A DNA stretch of 64,000 nucleotides. It comes from Pteria penguin. Taxonomy: Eukaryota > Mollusca > Bivalvia > Pterioida > Pteriidae. Position numbers and translations under genes: made by a program. The notes beneath the pieces were generated by a model, which worked only from the letters and a program-made list of their open reading frames with translations, ran no database searches and was not told the DNA's origin. Numbering within the stretch: position 1 is the stretch's first letter; every line of letters starts with the position of its first letter. The DNA is taken from contig CM068586.1 of assembly GCA_035048485.1 (NCBI GenBank), positions 54,055,667 through 54,119,666 on the forward strand. The letters run 5' to 3'. Below, in pieces: positions 38,401 to 50,400 of the stretch.

Positions 38401-41400
38401 CATACCCCATAATACATTCGGAATGTCTCCGACCTCTTCATAGTAAAGAATCGGGTATAATGTAAATCTCAAAGCGGACGCGTAATGCCGGTTAACCCCA
38501 TTTTATTGCACCTACCCAGTATAAGAAAAAGAAATAATGGAACATTATTAAATGACGTACTGGATTTCCTTTTCAGGTGGTTTAACGGCAGTCATATTCA
38601 CAGATACGCTTCAGACCGTTGTCATGACGATCGGTTCTTTTGCATTGGTTGGCATCAGTAAGTATATATATATATCTGTACTATAAGGTTTCTTAACATC
38701 TTTTTCTCACACTTATTCCCTTTGTAGTGTGGAGCTCGTAGAAAAGCTACCCGCGGAGAGTTTGACTTAAGTGTTATCATACATTTTCCTTAATGTTATA
38801 TGGCAATGACACTTTCTACAGAGTGTTAGTTCACATTCATTTATATATACAGTGCTGTGTTACATTTGTTTTTTCTTTATGTAAAGGATTTCACGGCGGG
38901 TGTGACTAGCGATTCAGGAGTTGCTTACTCCTCCCGGGTACCGAGGTCCAGCGCCATAAACTGAGAAAATACTTAAGTCATAATTTCAAATATCTTCTGT
39001 TCAACAATGAATTAATAATTGGGATTAGGATTTTATTGACATTTATTCTATCGATAAATAGAATTGAGGCATTCTGCATGACAATTTATTTGACCGTTGG
39101 ATAATGGAATGAATTAAAATGAAATTACTGACTTCAGTATTTTCTCAGTCTATGGCGCCGGACCCTGCTCTCATCTCTGAATTTCGGGGGTGAATGTCCG
39201 CTGTGGTACATTGTCGTTTGTGCGTTAGTCATTTGACACCAGTTACTTTCGTATTTAGCATTAACATCACAAATCGTGTGTGTCTAGGATATTAGCCGCT
39301 GCTCACAAGAAGACATGAAACATTTATATTTCAAAAAAGGTTTCGGTCTTAAGACTGCCAAAGTAGACATTTCATCAGAGGTTTACGAAATTTTTCCTTC
39401 AAGTTTTTATACAATTCAACTTGCCGGAAATTAACAACCGCACCGATCTTACATTTAATAAGCTAATACACAAGATCGTGATTACTGATTGACCGTTTTG
39501 ACTCCTGATTTTATACATCCCATTCTTTTGTTTTCAAGTAGGGCAGAAAATCTGACCAAGTTTAGAACAAGCGTAGCTTCTAAAAAAGCTTAAGTTGCAA
39601 TCGGAATAGCATTAACTGTTCAAGATGCTGGTCACAAAGTCAAATGGCTTTATGTAAACAGGAATTACTTGTTTTTGAAATTCATCTAAAAATTTTTTTA
39701 GAATTATTTCTTCTGATGCAACCATCTGTTTTGCGCAGTTGTGAAACTCTCTAAAGCCACGCCTCGTTTATAGTAAAGTAGTCGCGCCTTTTTTCTTTTT
39801 TAGGAAAGTTTCTCGGGTATTATTGTTAATATTCGGAAATAAGTAGTTTTTTTTGTAGTAAGCAAATCATTTTTAAAAAGAAAAAAAATTGTGAACATTT
39901 TCATAAGGTTGATTTCTCAATATTTAAAGTAGAATTATGTGCTAATATTGTTTCTTAGTACTAAATTATTACACAACATGCCTCGCTAATGGAGTTTGCA
40001 CATGCCCTTTCAAAGCGAATTTGCTATCTTAATATGTAGTCTGCCGAGGCCGATTTCAACAACAGATTTGGTAGGTGACAAGACATCTGAATGTGTATTT
40101 GCGATCTTGGGTATTCTGCAAAACGTCACACCATTTATTAGAAGCTTGTTGCTATATTGTCGTTCTATAAGATAGCCATCATTGTCGGTAGGGTAGCAGC
40201 TAGGACATGAACTACAACACGCACACCAATTACAAGATCTAACAACTATCCGCAAAGGTTGTCGTCAATATGACCTTTAAAAAATCCACCAATCAGATCT
40301 TGAAGGAAATATTCTTGATGCTTTGTTTCTGAAACGCTCAAATTAAATGAGGTAGCATTGACACATTCTGGTATGATCCAGATAAGTGACTTTGCATGGG
40401 GTACACCCATGCTCGAGATTCACATGAGCGGATACAGAGGGGAATACCCGGGGTCTGGAACCCCCCCCCCCCTCCCTGGCATCCGAAAATTTCCCCCCCC
40501 CCCAAAAAAGGTAATATTTGGGCATTTCTGGGGTTGGAACCCCCCCCCCCTCGTCTAAGAGAAAAAATTACCTTTTTTGGTTGGACCCCCTCTGACAAAA
40601 ATTTCTGGATCCGCGCATGAAATTCATCTTCAGTTTTTAAGAGAAATCTTATTTTTCTGTCTCTTGTTTTACTGTGATTATTGCATTTAGTGAGAAAATA
40701 ATCAAGAATATTCAAATGCTGATATCCATACATCTACAATGATATTCATATACATGATTGAAAATTTACATGATCGTTTACGATAAAACGAAAGTCATAC
40801 CCCATAATACATTCGGAATGTTTCGGACCTCTTCTTATTAAATAATAGGGCATTATATAAAACTAGAAGTGGACCCGTAAATCTATTGAATCCCACTGTG
40901 GTATGTACTGCAGTACATTTATGACGTCACCGGAAGTTTATGCTGACGTGAACCTTATGCTGATGTGAATACTTACGGGCCGTTGATAGATTTTGTTGTT
41001 AGATTGTATCGTTGGAGCAGTGAGAGATCTATTTTAATCTGACTGAAGTCTATAAAAGGTTCACCATTCTTGTATCTAGACCTAGTTGAAATATGTAGAC
41101 GTTTATCTCTTAGAATTCCAATAGACAATAAAAACAGAGTTGGAAATAAAAGAACGTCGAAGCACAAACATAAATAAATGTGGTGTGGAAAATGTTAGGT
41201 GGGAGAGAGAAGGGAAAAGAGAAAAGGAGGGGAAAAAGAATGTAGTTTTGGCATACATAGGTAGAAGCTGATATGGGGAATCTATAGGGAAGAAATGAAA
41301 GCATGATACCCGTATGCCCTTTCCTTCCCTAATAAATAAAATGAATAATTAACCGAAATCTGTGATGGTAGTGCTACATCATTATTTATTTCTCTAACAT

Positions 41401-44400
41401 TTTTCTGTCATATTCATCAAAAGGTTTCTACAAGATAGGAGGGTATAACAAGCTCCAGGTCAAGTATATGGAAGCCATCCCCACCGTGCGGACCCCCAAC
41501 AGCACGTGCGGATATCCACGTAGTGATGCATTCCATATATTCCGAGACCCTGTCACGGGAGATAACCCCTGGCCTGGACTTGTTCTCCAGTCCAGCCTAG
41601 GATGCTTGTGGTATTGGTGCTGCGACCAGGTATATTACTGGAAAATATAACTATCATTATAAGAACACACTGAAATTAGATTCTAGAACAACTTCCTTTG
41701 ATATACATCTGACTCATCTGTAAGAGAAGTAATCACTACAAATGATGTTCTCCTACTTGTTCACTTGCACACCATTATTTTTCTTCTTATGACCTCTCAA
41801 CGACCAGTATTGCGTTGGACTTATGTTTTATCTTGGAGATTTATTTGTTCACAATTGTGAATGTTTATCGATCTTATTACATTATTTTCACAGCAAGTGG
41901 AAGGTGAAGGCTAACAAACTGGTTAACTATACCAATTCACCACAGTACAACATTTGTTGTGTAATCAAATGGATTTTGGCGTTCTATAGATTTGTTTTAC
42001 TCTTGATTTCTTTCTTGCTTTGACCGGGAGAGATTCTGTGATACTGACCTAATCAGATTTCTTACGTCCTGTCTGTTTAAAATAAGTCTCGAGAGCGTTT
42101 TTGGACGCCTTTAAAACAGAAGTGGAAGATGCCAGCTGGTGCAGCAAAATTCCTTAAATTAAAAGATTTGGCAAGATTATGCGGGGTTTTTTTATTCCAC
42201 AGGGTCGTGGGCTATATTTTGTTAATATGCTTTGAAATTGAACATATCATTTTGTGGACAATTTTGTATTAAGTTTAGCAACTGGTGAATCCTCGATATT
42301 ATTCTGTTATAGAGACAAATTCATCACGTGTGATCATGTTCACGTCACTCAAAATATAACACCCGATTTCATTGGCTGCAAAATATGCAACATAGAAATG
42401 AATCATCTATGATATCGGTTTATGACGTATGGAAGAAAATATCTATTGCACTGATTTATCCGTTGTAAATTTCAAGGACATATCACAGTTGAGTTGCTCA
42501 ATGGGATTAAAAAACTTGAAATGTTAAAGCATGGAGTCGGCCACTACATCCTATTCTATAATTAAATTGGAAAATTGAATTAGATGTTGATATTTATTGT
42601 AATACGAAGTCGGCCTGTCTACGTGAGTAAGGTGTAGGGATCATGACCGAGAGTTCCCGAGTTCGACTCCCGCCATGGGCACACCTGTGTTCTGTCTTAG
42701 ACATAGGATTAGACAGAAGAAAACCTAGGTCCCGTGTCATGGTAGGCGACGCGTGGAAGGTAAAAGATCCCTCATTGATCTGTTGCAAAGGAATCAATTT
42801 CTATGCAATACATCAGCCGTCACCATATATGTGAAATAAATGTGGATTAATGTAAAACAATCATCAATCAATCAATAATTATTATTGTAATACGCACGAA
42901 AACAATAATTTTTCGGATGGGAGTAAGTACCTGCCAAAAGTAGCTTTCTTCACAAATACTGAGGGTTTTTTTTACACCTGATGCCCTTTGCCACCACGTA
43001 GGTAAAGTAACCTGGTATGGTGTTGTATAGTGTTATCCTCCCTCACTAAACACTGGCCACCTCTATATAGGGGAAACAATCCTGGTGTGGAATTTAGAAA
43101 TAAATAATCACAAGCAATCTCAAAATAAATTTAACTTCCTTATATTGTTGAACTTATAGTTTATTTATAGAAAAGTGATGCAATGGGTATTAATTTTTCC
43201 TTTTCAGGTGATCGTACAGAGATCATTAGCGGCCAAGAACTTAACCCATGCCAAAGGGGGATCGATTTTGGCGGGATATTTGAAACTGCTACCGTTGTTT
43301 ATGATGATATTGCCAGGGATGATCAGCAGAGCTCTGTTTCCAGGTGATATGTCATAGGCGGATCTAGAAATTTTTGAAAAGGGGGATTGCAGTCTCCCAT
43401 CACTAATGTTTTGCACTATTCGGTCTGGAAAGGGAAGTTGTCGAAAATGACCTTTTTTGGTAAAATTTTCCGACCAAAGGGGGATTGCAATTCCCCTCTA
43501 AATCCGTTCATGTATATTGTGTGGTATCAAATCTATCCAAAAAGAAGAAAAAGGGAGGGGTGGGTATTGTGGTTCCATGGTGGAAAAAATTGGCATGATA
43601 TATGTACATGTATATGATATTTTTTAATCGAACTTCAAATGAATAGAACTATATAATTTAATATGTAATTATCATCTTATTTTTTTAGTATTTTTTTTTT
43701 GGGGGGGGGGGTTGTTGTTTACACGGGCAATTAAACCGGTGTCATAAGATTTCGCACCTTTTGACTTTTGTAGTTGTATAATGTTACTTGTTGATATTTT
43801 TGTTCAATGTTTCAGATGAAGTGGCATGCGTAGATCCCAAGATGTGCCAGAAATACTGCGACAATCCTGTAGGATGTTCTAACATCGCATATCCTAAGCT
43901 TGTGCTGGAACTCCTCCCATATGGTGAGTAGAATGAATGTTACTCCTCCCATATGGTGAGTAGAATGAATATTACTCCTCCCATATGGTGAGTAGAATGA
44001 ATATTACTCTTCCCATATGGTGAGTAGAATGAATATTACTCCTCCCATATGGTGAGTAGAATGAATGAATAGCACTCCTCCCATATGGTGAGTAGAATGA
44101 ATGAATATTACATCTCCCATATGGTGAGTAGAATGAATGAATAGCACTCCTCCCATATGGTGAGTAGAATGAATGTTACTCCTCCCATATGGTGAGTAGA
44201 ATGAATGAATAGCACTCCTTCCATATGGTGAGTAGAATGAATGAATAGTACTCCTCCCATATGGTGAGTAGAATGAATGAGTAGCACTCCTCCCATATGG
44301 TGAGTAGAATGAATGTTACTCCTCCCATATGGTGAGTAGAATGAATGAATATCACTCCTCCCATATGGTGAGTAGAATGAATGTTACTCCTCCCATATGG

Positions 44401-47400
44401 TGAGTAGAATGAATGAATATCACTCCTCCCATATGGTGAGTAGAATGAATGAATAGTACTCCTCCCATATGGTGAGTGGAATGAATGAATATCACTCCTC
44501 CCATATGGTGAGTAGAATGAATGAGTATTACTCCTCCCATATGGTGAGTAGAATGAATAAATAGCACTCCTCCCATATGGTGAGTAGAATGAATGAATAG
44601 TACTCCTCCCATATGGTGAGTAGAATGAATGAATAGCACTCCTCCCATATGGTGAGTAGAATGAATGAATAGCACTCCTTCCATATGGTGAGTAGAATGA
44701 ATGTTACTCCTCCCATATGGTGAGTAGAATGAATAAATAGCACTCCTTCCATATGGTGAGTAGAATGAATGAATATTACTCCTCCTATATGGTGAGTAGA
44801 ATGAATAAATAGCACTCCTTCCATATGGTGAATAGAATGAATGAATAGTACTCCTCCCATATGGTGAGTAGAATGAATGAATAGCACTCCTCCCATGTGG
44901 TGAGTAGAATGAATGAATAGCACTCCTTCCATATGGTGAGTAGAATGAATGTTACTCCTCCCATATGGTGAGTAGAATGAATGAATAGCATTCCTCCCAT
45001 ATGGTGAGTAGAATGAATGAATACCATTCATTCCATATGGTGAGTAGAATGAATGAATATTACTCCTTCCATATGGTGAGTAGAATGAATAAATAGCACT
45101 CCTTCCATATGGTGAGTGGAATGAATGAATATTAATGAATATTACTCCTTCCATATGGTGAGTAGAATGAATGAATATTACTCCTTCCATATGGTGAGTA
45201 GAATGAATGAACGGCCCTCCTTCCATGTGGTGAGTAGAATGAATGAATAGCACTCCTTCCATATGGTGAGTAGAATGAATGAATAGCACTCCTTCCATAT
45301 GGTGAGTAGAATGAACGAATATTACTTTTCACATATGGTGAGTAGAATGAATAAATAATCTTCTGTTCATTGCTCACTACTTTTCAAGATTTGGAAGTCT
45401 TGGTCGGAATGGGCTTTATAGACGCTGAGTAGGTGACATATAGCTTTTGGTCTATCTATCTGCGTCTGTTTGTCTGCCGTGGCAAAGTCTTGCAAAACCT
45501 ATTTACATTTCAGTTATTCATCTGTTGACGCAGATTTTTTTGGGCATTTTGTAAACTCTCACATACGGGTATTTCATTCATATTTCCTCAAGAAAACGTG
45601 AGTGGGATAGGTCAATCCAGGTAATCTATCATAGAACGGTCTCTTCCGAGTCTCCTTGTCACGGAATACTGCTTCGGGTGAGTCTGTTAATGGGTGAGCG
45701 TCACCGTGGAAATGAAATATTCATATTGTGTCGTTCACAATGTACGATACTAAAGTGACTCATATAATGTAATTGTGGCACCAACAACTAAAACAACTAA
45801 GTTTGTTCTGTCTGGCTAGCAACGCCCACCAGGTGAGACCAAGTGTCCGTGAAGAGCAAGCGTCTCCTGTCTGGCTAGCCACACCCACCACGTGAGACCA
45901 GGGTCCGGCGCCATAAACTGAGAATACACTTAAGTAAAAAATTCATATTCTTCTGTTCATCAATGAATTAATAACTGCGATTTGGATTTTTATTAGTTTT
46001 ATTTTACTGATAAATAGAATTAAACCATTCTGCATTAAAATCTATTTGAACGATTGATAATAGAATAAATTAAAATGAAATTTTTGATTTAAGTATTTTC
46101 TCAGTTTATGGCGCCGGACCCAGGTGTCCGTGAATAATAAGCGTCTAATGTATGGCTAGGCATACCTGCCATGTGAGACCAGCTGTCCGGGAGGAGTAAG
46201 TATCTCCTGCCTGGCTAGCCACACCTGTCATATGAGACTAGATGTCCGGGAGGAGTAAGCGTCTCTTCTCTGGCTAGCCACACCTGCCATGTGAGACCAG
46301 CTGTACGGGAAGATTAAACCTTTAACTTCAGGTTCATTACGACTCCAATGAATGTCCGAAATATACAGACGACACATAATCAACAAAGAAAATTATGTAC
46401 TTTTCAGTTTTTAAATATCTATTTTAGGTGTCCGAGGATTACTAATGGCGGTGATGTTGTCCGCGATTATGAGCTCTCTCACATCTATATTTAACAGCTC
46501 CAGTACTATATTTACAATGGATCTCTGGAGGCGCATGCGCCCTAATGCCGCTCAGAGGGAACTGCTCATTGTAGGAAGGTATGTACACAAATATAAAACA
46601 TCCATAGTTGATGTATATGTTTAATACATGTTTGTAATATGTATTAATATTATTTGATACTTGAATATGGTTTTAGAATACGGAATATCGCAACTTCTAA
46701 TATCCGTCACGGTTTGCATTTAGTCACCTACCAAATCCATTGTTCTCGATGTGGGCACTTTTATGTGGGCAACTTACGTTATAATTATATGTCATAACAA
46801 TCACAAAGTGTAGTTGTGATATTCCGTATTGCCCGAGACAGTTTTAAAAAGAGATAATGAATAAACCGTTTTCTTAGCTTAGATGATGTGAGTTGCATAA
46901 AATCAACACATCGCTTTTTGTTGGGATTTTCATTATGACATTAAATCTCGGATTTTGACATCACCGTTAAATGACTTAAGTCTTAGCAGCAAAACTTTAT
47001 AGACCCTTTCACTGTTACTGCAGGACTACAAATTTGATTTTTAAAATGATAACGTTTCCTGTAAATTTTTGACGTCATAATGTAAAATAGATTGTCTCTG
47101 ACGTCATTTTTCTGGAACAGTCATTTTGCCAACCAAAAGTAGTCCCGCAGTAACATTGAAAGGGTCAGGGTTTATTTGTCAGATATTGCTTCACGGGAAA
47201 TCAAGAAAGGTCTCTGTTAAAATTAAAATAAATAACACTTTAATGCCTTCATACGCGGATAGCATGGAATACCATCAGGAGAAGCTGACTGATCCTGAGA
47301 GACTGATCGCATTATCGTAATATGAATGTGTATCCCTTATATCTGCCATAGCCTAGCTGTGTACTAAGCATTAATGTCATGTAATTGCTCTTACGTGATC

Positions 47401-50400
47401 CTGCATTATGATCGCATTTTATTAGTCTTATGCTTAACAATTCATGATTGTATTGGAATTGGTATTTGCTTATTTCTGATCTGTTGTCTGTCTATTTCTC
47501 CTGTTTCATTTTGTTTTAATTATACTTTGGTCTCGTTCATTTTCATAAGGTTTTCCTAATGTAAAGTACGTAGTTAACTCGCGCTATGTCACTTTGACAT
47601 TCACTACAAAGTACATTGTTAAAATGTCATTCAAACTTGAAACCAGAAATAAGGGACTCCTGATTGGTCGCCGAGCCCGCCGTGTATTCACAAAAACATA
47701 CATACGTCACTGCGATGAATATATCATACTTAAAATAAGTGACTTATTATCAATTTTGTTTCAGAATTTTCATTGTGGTTCTCAGTGCCTTAAGCATTTT
47801 ATGGATTCCCCTAGTGCGTTCGTCTCAAGGTGGACAACTCTTTAATTACATTCAAGCTGTCCAGGGATATTTAGGAACGCCCATTGGAGCTCTGTTTGTA
47901 CTGGCCGTGTTATGGAAACGCATGAACGAAAATGTATGTAAACCTTCTCATAGATGTCTTGTTTATTATTGAAATGAACATTGATGAATGATTTGCAATG
48001 TTGTTGTTATATGAGCGCTGAAGTCGCGGTTTCGAGTCTCCTTCATCACCATCATATTAATGGCAGAGGAAATCCAACTGACATTGTTTTATCAATGAAA
48101 AAAGTTCTACAGTTTTGAAATATTTTCTTAAGATAATATCCTTCTGCGATATATAACCGTCTTGTTCTGCGTGATTTTTACGAAGAATATAGAAATACTT
48201 ATAAAATCCCAGGTTTGATAAAGAGTGTAACTATTCAGATAGCCTGTTTACTGGTTGTTAATTTTTTACTTGAATTATTTCACATGGTAGTCACTCTTGT
48301 TTAGTGGTGAAGGTACCGGGCCACTTGGAGAACCTCTCTGGTCTTTGATAGATACAAGATCGCTTCTTTCCATCTTTTTTCAAATCAAATTCAGAGTCAA
48401 TAGAGGTGACCTCGGTACCACAACACAGTCAGCAACCGAGGCATTTAAACCCAGGCGCTCTCTCACAGAATAGCATATGCTGTACATGAAGGTGCCACAT
48501 AACAAGGGACGATATCATTCAATCGGTAAGGTGCTTGTCTTGTGACCGAAAGGTCGTGGATTCGAATCTCATCAGCCGCTCCTCTGTGTTCAGTCTTCCA
48601 GACGGGAGATTGGGGGACAGGACACGAAACGTGGGAGATCCTTCGCTACTTCAGGTAGGTCCGTTGCATAGATCTAAATTTATGTGCAAGGCGTCAGGCA
48701 GATGACGTCACCGTGTAAGTAAATAATCGTCCCGTGACGTAAAGCAAGAAACAAAATGCAACTGACGTGTGCTGAATTATATATATTTATCTATACTCAG
48801 AAATAACATCTTTCAGCAATGTAATCAATATTTCGTAACTTTTGTATTATCTGCTGTGGATTAATCAACATGTTCTTTGTTTGTCAGGGAGCGTTTTGGG
48901 GGATAGCGATCGGACATCTGTGTGGAGTAATACGTATGGCTATAGATCTGGCTTACCCTGCTCCTGAATGTGGAGAACCGGAAACACGACCTGGAGTCCT
49001 CCTTAACGTCCATTACACTTACTTCGGAGCCCTCATGATCCTGATTACGTCATCGGCCATCATCGTCATCAGTTTGTTGACGAAAGCTCAACCGGAAGAA
49101 GAAGTATGTTAACGTACTCTCGAAACCTATACCGGATGTCTTTGATCGTTGCAAAGTCAAAATAAATAGATGAATAAATTAATTAATTAATGCAAACAAA
49201 ACAATGATGGTAATAGATAAAACACAGGTTTAATAAAGATGCTAGCCCTTTGTAGAACAAGGTATGTGAAGAGTAACATTCTATCGTTATCAGTTTTCTT
49301 TGTTACACACGCATATAATAGCAATAATTTCAGATTGAAGGTTTGACTTGGTGGACTAGGATACAAGTCAATAATAAACGTAACGACAGCGCTACAGACG
49401 GAGATATAGAAATCAAAGACGGGACACAACTCGAAAATAAAAATGCCATGGATGTCAATGTAAGCGTGGTGAAACTAGAACCCGAATCCGAACCAGAACC
49501 GGAACAAGTGAACGGTAAAAATCTGAATATTTATAAATAACAATTGAATAGATATTAAGTACTTACCTTTTTGTAAAAGAAATGTTAACTTGGTTTTATC
49601 ATTCAAAATAACAGTCGATTTGATAGTGGGAAAGCTCAAAATGTACTTTGGGTCAGTTTTACTGCATGTTGATAGAATGCCTACATAAATTAAAGGTGGG
49701 GGAGGGGGGCGTGGTAATAGCAACAAGGGATAATTTAAGATATATTGTAGAAGACTATGCTATTTAAGATATATTCAAGATATACGGAGTCGTAACGACA
49801 AAAAAAAAATTATTGACGGAAATTAGGACGTCCATTTTGAAAATAAAAAATGAATAGTAAGATAAAATAAGATTTGTCGGAAGACAACAGAGCTCGCCGA
49901 TGGCAACCAAACTTAATAAATATCAAAAGTGTTTTGTTAGTAGGTCAAATTTCAAGGTCAGGGTCACAAGGTAAAAAATGTTGGTATCGATGTGAAAGGT
50001 CTTGTCACAAGGAATACAAATTATGGAAGTCCTAGAAATCTCTAGTTGTTCACAAGTTATGACCAAGGTTAAAGCTTTTGTCTGCCGACGCCGACGACAA
50101 CGCTGGGGTATGACGATAGCTCTCCGGACTTTCGTCCCGGCGAGCTAGAATGAGAAAAAAATAATTAAAAAAGTCAAAAATATGATTTGAGTTGAACTGT
50201 CACCTTAAAAACCCGTTAAGTTATTGGTCTTATTTTACGTTTGTCGTGAAAGGCGTTATAGTATTGCTCCGTTTATTACATTTCCTTTACGTTTTATAGG
50301 ATCCGCTCCCAGTGAGACAACGGAAAAAGAGCCAACAGAAGATACCAACAAACATCAGGAAGTCAGCTTCGCCCGTCATTGGTTCACAGTTATATGTGGC

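Noticed and set aside
44108..45377. Several - strand open frames (up to 256 codons) with IHSTHHM repeats
   Set aside because: Antisense reading of the splice-donor array; units vary between 31 and 36 bp, so the frame changes repeatedly.
46381..46412. Alternative acceptor tttcag near 46407 for SLC5 exon 11
   Set aside because: It would add in-frame stop or non-family residues before GVRG; the attttag acceptor at 46427 gives the conserved sequence and the right phase.
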